Positions 25,635-33,359 of a stretch of DNA of 64,000 nucleotides are shown here, piece by piece. This stretch comes from Comamonas sp. Y33R10-2 (GTDB taxonomy: Bacteria > Pseudomonadota > Gammaproteobacteria > Burkholderiales > Burkholderiaceae_C), in the NCBI RefSeq assembly GCF_019355935.1, contig NZ_CP079925.1:3534001-3598000 (forward strand). The letters run 5' to 3'. A program made the position numbers and the translations under genes. The notes beneath the pieces are model-generated. The model had not been told where the DNA came from and made no database searches. It saw only the letters and a program-made list of their open reading frames with translations. Numbering within the stretch: position 1 is the stretch's first letter; every line of letters starts with the position of its first letter.

Positions 25635-25877
25635 TTATTGCCCTGGTTGCCAGCCTGTAGGTTGAATCCAACCCATCTTGGCGCTGAGCAAAATGCAGAC
25701 AAAAAGCACAATAGAAATCGCCACGCGAATAGCCAGAGCGCGAAACATCTTTCGGCTGCGTTCGGCATCATCCGCGGCCGTATTGGCGCTGCCATCGCCT
25801 TTGCGCATCATGAAGAACAGGGCGCTGCCCAAGCTCGCCAAAATGGCGAGAAAAGCGAGAATGATGACGAATTTCAT
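25635..25877 (-). CDS. DUF2909 twin-transmembrane protein
   Basis: 80 residues with two membrane helices (about 1-22 and 48-68) joined by a polar loop rich in Asp/Arg. The pattern matches the DUF2909 family of small membrane proteins found beside oxidase clusters. Divergent from SURF1 with its start codon 2 bases away, so both must share a compact promoter that overlaps the coding ends. Function unknown. Confidence 0.82.
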   Translation of the reverse strand: MKFVIILAFLAILASLGSALFFMMRKGDGSANTAADDAERSRKMFRALAIRVAISIVLFVCILLSAKMGWIQPTGWQPGQ

Positions 25878-25879
25878 GA

Positions 25880-26740
25880 ATGGATTATCTGGTGTCTAGC
25901 TTTCGAACTCCAGACCTCTGGCGGTTTTTACTGATCTCTTTTGCTGCCTTGATCTGCACAGGCATCACAGCGTCACTGGGTTTTTGGCAATTGGGCCGTG
26001 CAGCGCAAAAGCAAGAGATTTTTGATGCCATGGAGCGCCAGCAGGCACTAGCACCTTGGGGCAATGCAGAGCTTGCGTTGCAGGTTCCGGCAGTCACTCA
26101 AATCCTGACTGATTCAAAGCGCAAAGAGCTGTTGCACAGGCCCGCGCAACTGCAAGGTCAGTGGCTTGCTGAGCAAACGGTGTTTTTGGAAAACCGGCAA
26201 ATGCAGGGCAAAGTCGGTTTTTACGTGCTCACGCCGTTTCGCCTTGCTGCGCCACATGAGGGCGCGATCATCATCGTGCAGCGCGGCTGGGCGCTGCGTA
26301 ACTTCATGGATCGAACGGTTTTACCGGATGTGAAGACGCCTGCTGGCACCGTTACGATTGAAGGAAGGCTGCAAGCTCCGCCCTCAAAACTGATGGAGCT
26401 TGAGGGCCTGAAAAGCGGCAGTGGGGTGGCCGACTCCGGGGCAGACCCTGATGGGCAAAAGTCGCTCATCCGACAAAATGTAGACATTGCCCAGTGGGCG
26501 CAGCAAAGCCGCTTGCCGCTGCTGGCGCTGAGCTTGGTAGAGACCAGCGATAACGCAGCTAGTCAAGGCTTGCTGCGCGACTGGCCGCAAATCAATGCCG
26601 GTGTGCAAAAGCACTACGGCTATGCTTTTCAGTGGTTCGGACTCAGTGTTTTGGTGGTGCTGCTTTATGTCTGGTTTCAACTCGTCCGACGCTTTTACTC
26701 CCCCCTGCGCAAGGAGCAGTTCGAAGCACCTCAGCCATGA
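25880..26740 (+). CDS. SURF1 family cytochrome oxidase biogenesis protein
   Basis: 286 residues. Two membrane helices (about 13-32 and 246-266) flank a periplasmic domain; conserved FWQLGRAAQKQ after the first helix, FLENRQMQGKVGFYVLTPF and VQRGWALRN are family motifs. SURF1 proteins aid heme a insertion into subunit I. Starts 2 bases from the divergent DUF2909 start. Followed by a SCO-like gene, possibly overlapping. Confidence 0.93.
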   Translation: MDYLVSSFRTPDLWRFLLISFAALICTGITASLGFWQLGRAAQKQEIFDAMERQQALAPWGNAELALQVPAVTQILTDSKRKELLHRPAQLQGQWLAEQTVFLENRQMQGKVGFYVLTPFRLAAPHEGAIIIVQRGWALRNFMDRTVLPDVKTPAGTVTIEGRLQAPPSKLMELEGLKSGSGVADSGADPDGQKSLIRQNVDIAQWAQQSRLPLLALSLVETSDNAASQGLLRDWPQINAGVQKHYGYAFQWFGLSVLVVLLYVWFQLVRRFYSPLRKEQFEAPQP

Positions 26741-27455
26741 TGGTGATGAGCCACTGAGCTTTGCCGTTCACAGCTTGCCCGACCCCGCGCAAAGCCAGCT
26801 CCATCAGGTAGCCCCGGCTGGGCAGGCGCGCAGCGGTCGATGGAAAATGCTGGCGGTGCTGCTCATGTGTGCAGCTCCCGTCGTTGCCTCTTACTTCACC
26901 TATTACGTGCTGCGGCCCACGCAGCAGCGCAGCTATGGCGAGCTGATTGCCAGCCAGCCCAGCCTGCCTGATGTGCAGGTGCAAAAGCTCGATGGCTCCA
27001 GCGTGAATTTGCGCAGCTTGCAAGGGCAATGGTTGCTGCTCAGCACCAGTAGCGGAGCTTGCGAAGAACGCTGCCAGGATCATCTGTATTTGCAGCGCCA
27101 ACTGCGTGAAACGCTGGGGCGAGAGAAGGATCGGCTGGATTGGGTTTGGCTCATCAACGATCAGCAGCCTGTGAGCGAAAAAATTCTTTCTGCGGCAGAG
27201 CAAGCGACTGCGCTGCGCATGCCGACTGCCGCTATTCAAGCTTGGTTGCAGCCTGAGGCCGGCCACACGCTGGACGAGCACCTGTATGTTGTGGACCCAC
27301 AAGGACACTGGATGATGCGCTTTCCTGCGAATCTAGACAAAGCCTCGGCTGGCAAGGCCAAGCGTGATTTAGAGCGGCTGCTGCGCGCTTCTTCCTCATG
27401 GGATGAGGCCGGGCGTGGGGCAGGGCGTGGTGCAGCAGAAATAGCCGATAAATAA
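26667..27455 (+). CDS. SCO-like thioredoxin-fold protein of the oxidase cluster
   Basis: About 262 residues in a frame different from SURF1. A single membrane anchor (starting near the in-frame ATG at 26847: MLAVLLMCAAPVVASYF) is followed by a thioredoxin-like domain. It keeps a CxxxC pair (SGACEERCQDHL) and a later His (DEHLYVVDPQG), the copper-binding pattern of SCO proteins. The start is uncertain: ATG 26667 overlaps SURF1 by 74 bases; TTG 26775 or ATG 26847 are alternatives. The sequence before the anchor (LSFAVHSLPDPAQ) looks conserved, favouring a start upstream of 26775. It is separate from the classic SCO gene at 28474. Confidence 0.72.
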   Translation: MSGFNSSDAFTPPCARSSSKHLSHDGDEPLSFAVHSLPDPAQSQLHQVAPAGQARSGRWKMLAVLLMCAAPVVASYFTYYVLRPTQQRSYGELIASQPSLPDVQVQKLDGSSVNLRSLQGQWLLLSTSSGACEERCQDHLYLQRQLRETLGREKDRLDWVWLINDQQPVSEKILSAAEQATALRMPTAAIQAWLQPEAGHTLDEHLYVVDPQGHWMMRFPANLDKASAGKAKRDLERLLRASSSWDEAGRGAGRGAAEIADK

Positions 27456-27530
27456 GCATTAAATACGCTTGTGGTCTATATAGATAAATGACTGCTAGCT
27501 ATATAAATCATAGTTGTTGAGGTGGCTGGT

Positions 27531-28463
27531 ATGCAGGCTGAAGTCATGAATGCGCAGGACACTGCTCAACCCGCAGCAGAGACTGCGCAGCCCTCATCGC
27601 GTTGGGCGCAGTACTACGCGCTGACCAAGCCGCGGGTGGTGCAGCTCATTGTTTTTTGCGCCTTTATTGGCATGGTGTTGGCGGTCCCCGGCGTGCCGAC
27701 TTGGGCAGACTGGACTCGCATGCTGATAGCTAGCGCAGGCATTTGGCTCGTCGCGGCAGCGGCAGCGGCTTTTAACTGTTTGGTAGAGCACGCGATTGAT
27801 GCGCGCATGAAGCGTACTGCTTGGCGGCCTACTGCGCGTGGTGAGTTATCGCACTCTCAGGCCTTGGTGTTTTCGGCCCTGCTGTGCGCAGCAGGCGCTG
27901 CCGTCTTGTTGGTAGCGGTGAATGCCCTGACGCTGTGGCTGACGCTTGCAACCTTTGTGGGCTATGCCGTCATTTACACCTTGATTTTGAAGCCACTGAC
28001 GCCGCAGAATATCGTCATTGGCGGCGCATCGGGTGCCATGCCCCCTGTGCTGGGCTGGGCGGCCATGACGGGGCAGGTCGGGCATGAGGCATGGCTTCTG
28101 TTTCTCATCATCTTTTTGTGGACCCCCCCGCACTTTTGGGCACTGGCGCTGTACCGCGTTGAAGACTATCGCCGTGCAGGCCTGCCCATGCTGCCAGTCA
28201 CGCATGGCAATGCCTTTACGCGGCTGCAAGTGTTTCTCTACACGGTGGTGTTGTTTGCGGGCTGCTTGCTGCCGTTTGTGGTGGGCATGAGTGGCTATCT
28301 TTACCTCTTTGCCGCAGTGATTTTGGGGTTGGGCTTTTGCGGTTATGGTTGGGCATTGCTGCGCAACTACTCTGATGCGCTGGCACGTAAAACCTTCCGT
28401 TTTTCCCTGATTCACCTGAGCATGTTGTTCGCCGCCTTGCTGGTGGATCACTACCTGACTTGA
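27531..28463 (+). CDS. ctaB: Heme o synthase (protoheme IX farnesyltransferase)
   Basis: 310 residues, UbiA-type prenyltransferase with about nine helices. The substrate-binding motif is [19 protein letters not shown], where the usual first Asp of the NxxxDxxxDxxM pattern is Glu. It farnesylates heme b to heme o. ATG 27531 follows GAGGTG (27519-27524). The heme A synthase gene (ctaA/COX15) that commonly precedes ctaB in related clusters is absent from the 75-base gap. Confidence 0.94.
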   Translation: MQAEVMNAQDTAQPAAETAQPSSRWAQYYALTKPRVVQLIVFCAFIGMVLAVPGVPTWADWTRMLIASAGIWLVAAAAAAFNCLVEHAIDARMKRTAWRPTARGELSHSQALVFSALLCAAGAAVLLVAVNALTLWLTLATFVGYAVIYTLILKPLTPQNIVIGGASGAMPPVLGWAAMTGQVGHEAWLLFLIIFLWTPPHFWALALYRVEDYRRAGLPMLPVTHGNAFTRLQVFLYTVVLFAGCLLPFVVGMSGYLYLFAAVILGLGFCGYGWALLRNYSDALARKTFRFSLIHLSMLFAALLVDHYLT

Positions 28464-28473
28464 CTGCCCCATA

Positions 28474-29079
28474 ATGGATAAACGAGCTGTACTGCGCACT
28501 TTGGGCGCTGCCACATTAGCCGGTATGGCTGCATTCACTTTGAGCGCCTGCAAGGGCGAAAAAAAGCCTGCGTTTCAAGGCGTGGATGTGACCGGTGCTG
28601 AATACGCCAAAGACATTCCGCTGACCGATGTGAACGGTCAAAAGCGCAGTCTTAAAGACTTCTCTGGCAAGGTCGTTGCCGTCTTCTTTGGCTACACCCA
28701 ATGCCCTGATGTTTGCCCGACCACGATGCAGGAGCTGAAAGAAGTCAAAGAAGCTTTGGGATCTGTCGGCGCCAAGCTGCAAGCCATCTTTATCTCGCTC
28801 GACCCTGAGCGTGACACGCCCGAAGTGCTCAAGGCCTATATGGCGAACTTTGACGAAAGCTTTGTGGGCTTGACCGGCACGCCTGACGAAATCGCTGCCG
28901 TGGCCAAGGACTTCAAGATTTACTTCAAGAAGGTACCCGGCAAGGCCGCAGGCACGTACACGCTGGACCATTCAGCAGGTACCTATCTTTATGACACTCA
29001 GGGCCGTTTGCGTGTCTATGAGCGCTATGGGGCGGGCCCGCAGGTGCTGACCCAGGATGTGAAGTCCCTACTCCTCTGA
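28474..29079 (+). CDS. SCO family copper chaperone, lipoprotein
   Basis: 201 residues. The N-terminus ends in a lipobox (TLSAC, Cys near 26), so the protein is probably lipid-anchored. The thioredoxin-like domain keeps the copper ligands CPDVCP (about 76-81) and a His in TLDHSAGTYLYD. SCO1 delivers copper to the CuA site of subunit II. Starts 10 bases after ctaB; last gene of the cluster. Confidence 0.94.
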   Translation: MDKRAVLRTLGAATLAGMAAFTLSACKGEKKPAFQGVDVTGAEYAKDIPLTDVNGQKRSLKDFSGKVVAVFFGYTQCPDVCPTTMQELKEVKEALGSVGAKLQAIFISLDPERDTPEVLKAYMANFDESFVGLTGTPDEIAAVAKDFKIYFKKVPGKAAGTYTLDHSAGTYLYDTQGRLRVYERYGAGPQVLTQDVKSLLL

Positions 29080-29299
29080 CATTGAATCTGCGCTGAACTG
29101 CGTTGCTTGCTGCTGAGGCGGGCATCGCGCATTTTGCGCAACTGCGGGTCTTTTAAATCCGCTTCAGCATCAACGATTCATAGAGTAGGTTTTGTTGCAT
29201 TTTGTAAATTTGACTGGTAGAACTGCAGTTAGTTAATACGCCCTTTGCGCAGCTCCGGCACCAGGCTTGGGCTGGCGAGTGGGATGTAGGAGTCTGCAT

Positions 29300-31066
29300 A
29301 TGGCGCAATCCCAGTCTGCTTCTTGCAAGAACCCTATGGCCGAGGCCATCACGGAGAGGGGCATGCCCGCCGGCCCTGCTCAACCGCCTGCGTTGATGAG
29401 GATGGACACCTTGCTGACTCGGCGTGAGCGCGATGCGCTGGATGCGGCCCCGGATGGGTTGTTGCTGGTGGACCGCGAGGGGCGCATCGTGGTGGCCAAT
29501 GCGGCGATGGAGGCGATTTCCGGCTTTGAGCGTCAAGAGTTGGAGGGGCATCTGATAGACAGATTGCTGCCCGCCGATATGCACGTCAAGCACCGCAGCT
29601 ATATGCAAAGCTATTTCGCGCGGCCATCGCGCAGGGCCATGGGCTTGGGCGGTGTGCTGTGGATGCCCCGCAAACAGGGTGGTTCGGTGCCGGTGGATAT
29701 CGCTTTGGGCTATTTTGGGGATGCGCAAGCGGGCATTGCCGTGGCCTTTGTACGCGATGTGACCGAGATCAATCAGATGCAGCAGCGCCTGAAGTTTCAG
29801 GCTACCCGCGACACCCTGACCGGGCTGAACAATCGCTGGCAGTTTGGGCAGGAACTGGCCGAGCAAATCCGGCTGGCACAAAGCAGTGGCGAGAGTCTGG
29901 CTTTGCTGCAACTGGATCTGGATAACTTCAAGGCCATCAATGACGGCTATGGACACGATGCTGGAGACCAGTTGCTCAAGGAAGTAGCCAACCGCCTCAA
30001 GGAACAGTTGCGCAACGATGGACTGCTGGCCCGCCAGGGAGGCGATGAGTTCATCGTGCTGCTGGTGGGTGAATGCGCGCAGCGTGCCCGCTTTTGGAGC
30101 ACGCAAATATTGGCCGCACTGGCGACACCTTTTGAGTTGGAAGGCCTGGCCCTGGATTTTGGTGCCAGCATCGGCATTGCCCTGTACCCGGAGAACGCGC
30201 AGACGGGCGATGATCTGCTGCGCTTTGCCGACATTGCCATGTACTGCGCCAAGGCGCAGGGCCGTGGTCATGCCTTGTTCTATGAGCCAAGCATGGGCAA
30301 GGAAATGGCCGAGCGCGTGCTGCTGGCCGATCGTCTGCGAATTGCCCTGAGCTATGGCGGGCTGCAATTGCACTATCAGCCCCAGGTTGATGTGCGAAGC
30401 GGTGGCATTGTGGGGGCCGAGGCCTTGCTGCGCTGGAATGACCCGATGCTTGGCAACATCAGTCCGGCGCGTTTTATTCCGGTGGCCGAGGCATCGGGCC
30501 AGATTGTGGCGTTGGGCAACTATGTGCTGGATGCCGCATGCCAGCAGATTGCTCTGTGGCTGGCGGAGGGGACGCCTTTGCGCGTGGCGGTGAGTCTTTC
30601 GGCCTATCAGCTGCGCCAGTCCAATCTGGTGGAGCTGGTGCATTCCTGCCTGCTGCGCCATGCTGTGCCCGCCCACTGGCTGGAGCTGGAGGTCACTGAA
30701 TCCCAGGCCATGCAGGATTGTGAACACGCCAAGGAGGTGCTGGGCCAGCTATCGCGCCTTGGGGTGACGATTGCACTGGATGACTTCGGCACCGGCCATT
30801 CTTCGTTGGCCTATCTGCAATACCTGCCCGTGCAAAGAGTCAAACTGGGGCGTGAGTTCCTCTTTCCATCTCGCCATCGCACGCACTTGGTGGGGGGGAT
30901 TTTGCGCATGGTCCATAGCCTGGAATTGGAAGTGGTGGCAGAAGGGGTGGAGACCCAAGATCAGCTGGAGTTGCTGCAGTCGCTGGAGTGCAATTTCTTT
31001 CAAGGATGGTTGCATTCCCGCGCCATGCCGGCGGATCAGATGCAGGACTGCTTGAAAGCGGCGTGA
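29300..31066 (+). CDS. PAS-GGDEF-EAL protein
   Basis: 588 residues, no membrane segment. PAS domain (about 45-150), GGDEF domain with an intact GGDEF at 247-251 but no RxxD I-site, then an EAL domain. EAL (374-376), LELEVTES, DDFGTGHSSL (494-495), Lys 515 and EGVE (548) are kept. Two positions deviate: the metal-ligand Asn of the usual NLS block is Ser 432 (AVSLSA), and the usual Asp of KID is Gly 517 (KLGREF). The cyclase half should be active; the phosphodiesterase may be weak or a c-di-GMP receptor. ATG 29300 has an AGGAG eight bases upstream. Confidence 0.92.
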   Translation: MAQSQSASCKNPMAEAITERGMPAGPAQPPALMRMDTLLTRRERDALDAAPDGLLLVDREGRIVVANAAMEAISGFERQELEGHLIDRLLPADMHVKHRSYMQSYFARPSRRAMGLGGVLWMPRKQGGSVPVDIALGYFGDAQAGIAVAFVRDVTEINQMQQRLKFQATRDTLTGLNNRWQFGQELAEQIRLAQSSGESLALLQLDLDNFKAINDGYGHDAGDQLLKEVANRLKEQLRNDGLLARQGGDEFIVLLVGECAQRARFWSTQILAALATPFELEGLALDFGASIGIALYPENAQTGDDLLRFADIAMYCAKAQGRGHALFYEPSMGKEMAERVLLADRLRIALSYGGLQLHYQPQVDVRSGGIVGAEALLRWNDPMLGNISPARFIPVAEASGQIVALGNYVLDAACQQIALWLAEGTPLRVAVSLSAYQLRQSNLVELVHSCLLRHAVPAHWLELEVTESQAMQDCEHAKEVLGQLSRLGVTIALDDFGTGHSSLAYLQYLPVQRVKLGREFLFPSRHRTHLVGGILRMVHSLELEVVAEGVETQDQLELLQSLECNFFQGWLHSRAMPADQMQDCLKAA

Positions 31067-31105
31067 GGCAGGACGGGATCCGCAAGATGTGTAGCACGCA
31101 AGGCG

Positions 31106-31497
31106 CTAGGGATGCTGCTTCCAGTCGGGTTTAGGAAAGTGCTCATTGGAGGCCGTAGCAATCAAATCGAGCTCTGGCGCACCCGATGCACCGAAGTGCA
31201 CGCCAAGCCCCCAGCGCATTTGCTGGCGCTGGCCTGAAAACCAGAATAGCTTGCGCTCCCAACTACCCGGTGGGGTGGTTTGCGTGTGCTTTCTTCCAAG
31301 TGTTGCTGAATGCGGACCAAGCCTGGTGCCAAGTGCCAAGGGGCGAGCTGCCGCAGCACATGGTGAAGCTCTTGCGTCCATACAAGGTTGACAGGAAAAA
31401 AGCGCATAAAAGACTGGCCGGCGGCCAGTTTGCGCACGTGTTCACTGAGTTGAACCCCATAAAGTTTACAGGCTGAACTGATTTGGCCCTGCTGCAT
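31106..31497 (-). pseudogene. Frameshifted small gene, hypothetical
   Basis: Two minus-strand frames together make a coherent protein of about 130 residues. Frame 1 (31497 to about 31293) reads MQQGQISSACKLYGVQLSE ... LVRIQQHLEE; frame 2 (about 31290 to 31106) continues KHTQTTPPGSWERKLFWF ... NEHFPKPDWKQHP. Both halves look protein-like while the continuation of frame 1 does not. A one-base change near 31285-31298, beside the TTCTTCC stretch, would explain it. Its ATG overlaps the stop of the upstream gene (TGATG), so it was translationally coupled. It could be a true mutation or a sequencing error. Family not recognised. Confidence 0.5.
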
Positions 31498-32111
31498 CAA
31501 ACGGCGGGCTTTAGCTTGCTGTGCGTCAATGCCGGGCGCTTGCGCGTAGCAGGGCCATAGGCTGCCAGAATGATCGTAGTGCGCGGTGCCAGCCGTCCGC
31601 GTGCATCGCGTGGCCAGAAGGAGGCAAGGCGTGTGCCATCCAGCCGTGCAAGATCCTGTTTGAGTTGTTCCAGTACCTGCGGTGCATCGGGCAGCTTTTC
31701 CAGCAGATTGAGTTCTACACGATACTCAATCGCATCAAAAATGCCTTCTGTCAGCAGTTTGTCTGGATTGTCTGCTATGGTTTTGAGAGTTGTAGTCGCT
31801 GGCGCAGGTTCAGGGGGCATGTGCCATTCGTCCAGAAATGCTGCCAAGCGTTCGGGGCTGCAAGTGATCTCGTGGTGAACCAGCTCGCTTGCCGCATTGC
31901 GCACGTTGATCCAAGCATGCAGGCGCTGATTCGTATCCAGCAGCATGCCTTCTTCATAGCGCGTTGCCGAGAACGCTCCGTGATGGGTGAACATCACGAT
32001 TTCGATGTCACCGTCCACTGCACTGTGGGTGATGCGTGTGGTAGCTGCATCCTGGGGCTCAATCAGGCAACCCGGCAGTTGCCGCCATTGCTGCGCGAAC
32101 GGGTCAAGCAA
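31497..32111 (-). CDS. Hypothetical protein in immunity-like operon
   Basis: 204 residues, soluble, no signal peptide. I do not recognise the family. The middle is rich in acidic residues and Trp (LHAWINVRNAASEL, FLDEWHMPPEPAP); the C-terminus is basic (GPATRKRPALTHSKLKPAV). It begins 17 bases after the Imm22-like gene stop, and its own stop overlaps the start of the frameshifted gene. Operon position suggests a role related to its neighbours. Confidence 0.6.
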   Translation of the reverse strand: MLDPFAQQWRQLPGCLIEPQDAATTRITHSAVDGDIEIVMFTHHGAFSATRYEEGMLLDTNQRLHAWINVRNAASELVHHEITCSPERLAAFLDEWHMPPEPAPATTTLKTIADNPDKLLTEGIFDAIEYRVELNLLEKLPDAPQVLEQLKQDLARLDGTRLASFWPRDARGRLAPRTTIILAAYGPATRKRPALTHSKLKPAV

Positions 32112-32128
32112 GTCCCGCGCGGCGGGCT

Positions 32129-32719
32129 TCAGTCGTCAAAAAGACCGAGATAGGAAAGACCGTTGTAGCGCTTGTCTGGCGCGGTGATGAGCTGGGTGGG
32201 GTCGGCATAGACGAACATGGCATTGGCCTGATGCAGGCCCTGTGATGCGCAGGCCTGGATGATCTGCGCGAGGGACTCTTCACTGGCCAGGGTGCTGTGG
32301 CCCACGATCTCTGCAATGGAGACAGCTTGCGGCAGCCAGATGACCAGCAGCAAGTCTTCGTCATACAGGTAGGGGCTGCATATGTCCTGGCAAAAGCCGC
32401 AGCCGGTGACATCGTGGCTAGCGCTTTCAATGTCTTCGACTTCCAGCGCCCAGTAATCGTCTGAGTATGCAAAGTACTGGCCAAACGCTTCTTCATTGAG
32501 CGTGGTGTTGCCGATCCAGAAGTGCAGGGCGGAGAAAGGCGCTGGCGGTGGAGTGGGTCCTAATTCATCCACCCAGCCAAACAAAGTGCCGGGCTTGAGC
32601 TGGTGTCGCTTTTCCAGTTCAGGAAAGCCGCCGGTGGGCGTGCGGTTCAAAGCCTCATCGACTAGCGCCTTGCGAAAGGCCAGCGAATAAGTTTGGGCTG
32701 TTTTGGGGTCAGACTTCAT
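32129..32719 (-). CDS. Imm22-like immunity protein with N-terminal helix-turn-helix-like segment
   Basis: About 196 residues from ATG 32719 (ATG 32743 is also possible). Residues about 10-48 (YSLAFRKALVDEALNR ... KPGTLFGWVDELG) resemble the helix-turn-helix of IS3-type transposase orfA proteins. The rest resembles the immunity 22 family: LHFWIGNTTLNEEAFGQYF, an acidic patch (YWALEVEDIES), CGFCQDICSPYLYDEDLLL and a C-terminal YADPTQLI. Imm22 proteins neutralise toxins in polymorphic-toxin systems. No toxin gene is in the window. The family assignment is by pattern only. Confidence 0.5.
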   Translation of the reverse strand: MKSDPKTAQTYSLAFRKALVDEALNRTPTGGFPELEKRHQLKPGTLFGWVDELGPTPPPAPFSALHFWIGNTTLNEEAFGQYFAYSDDYWALEVEDIESASHDVTGCGFCQDICSPYLYDEDLLLVIWLPQAVSIAEIVGHSTLASEESLAQIIQACASQGLHQANAMFVYADPTQLITAPDKRYNGLSYLGLFDD

Positions 32720-33356
32720 CGCGCAGTCCATAGTGCTGGACAACCAGTTTGTCCAGCCGTTCCGGGTAGTCCCAGAAGGCTTCTTCCAGCTTCTGAAGCC
32801 GCTCGTGTTCGTCCTCTGTCAGCAACATCGGCAAGTCTGACAGGGCAATATCCCCGGGCGCTTCTTCCAAGCGTTGCACGCTGGCATACATGTTCTGCAA
32901 GCCAGCGCGGGTCGCGGTCGACCCTATGGCTTGCAGCGCTTGCAAGGCCATTTGATAGTTCTCAAACCCCCAGTTGCCGAGAAACTGCACAAAGCCGCCG
33001 TTGTTCACATCGGCTTCCATGCGCCACAGCGCGACCAGCTCATATTGCGTGGTTGAAATCTGCCGGATGTCCCAGCCCACAGATTGCAGCGCGTCCATCG
33101 CCTGGCGGTAGAGCTGGTCTTGCTCCATAGCCCAGACGCTGACCATGCCCTCTGGCGCGGGTGGCCACAGTGCGGGCCAGTTCAGTCCGTGGTCATCGTC
33201 GGTCAGTACCCATTGCAGGCGCTGCGCGGGCGTGGCTTTTTCTACGCGAATATGGCGCTGGATAGGTTCGGCCAGCTCACGCCCATCGCTCAGAGTAAGC
33301 CAGATGGTGTGCTCGTCAATACGAACATGGGTGATGCGCTTGCTTTGCGGGTCCAT
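32709..33356 (-). CDS. DUF2442-DUF4375 (DMP19-like) fusion protein
   Basis: 215 residues in two parts. The N-terminal ~65 residues (RITHVRIDEHTIWLTLSDGRE ... RLQWVLTDDDHGLNWPAL) match DUF2442. The C-terminal part (LWRMEADVNNGGFVQFLGNWG ... LQALQAIGSTATRAGL) matches DUF4375, a DMP19-like acidic domain found among immunity-type proteins. It starts 3 bases after the stop of the unknown lipid-operon gene and overlaps the Imm22-like gene, so it links both groups of genes on one transcript. Possible roles: immunity or DNA-mimic regulator. Confidence 0.65.
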   Translation of the reverse strand: MDPQSKRITHVRIDEHTIWLTLSDGRELAEPIQRHIRVEKATPAQRLQWVLTDDDHGLNWPALWPPAPEGMVSVWAMEQDQLYRQAMDALQSVGWDIRQISTTQYELVALWRMEADVNNGGFVQFLGNWGFENYQMALQALQAIGSTATRAGLQNMYASVQRLEEAPGDIALSDLPMLLTEDEHERLQKLEEAFWDYPERLDKLVVQHYGLRDEV

Positions 33357-33359
33357 GGA

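Noticed and set aside
29153..30727. Open frame of 524 codons opposite the PAS-GGDEF-EAL gene
   Set aside because: It is antisense to clear GGDEF/EAL motifs and lacks any domain.
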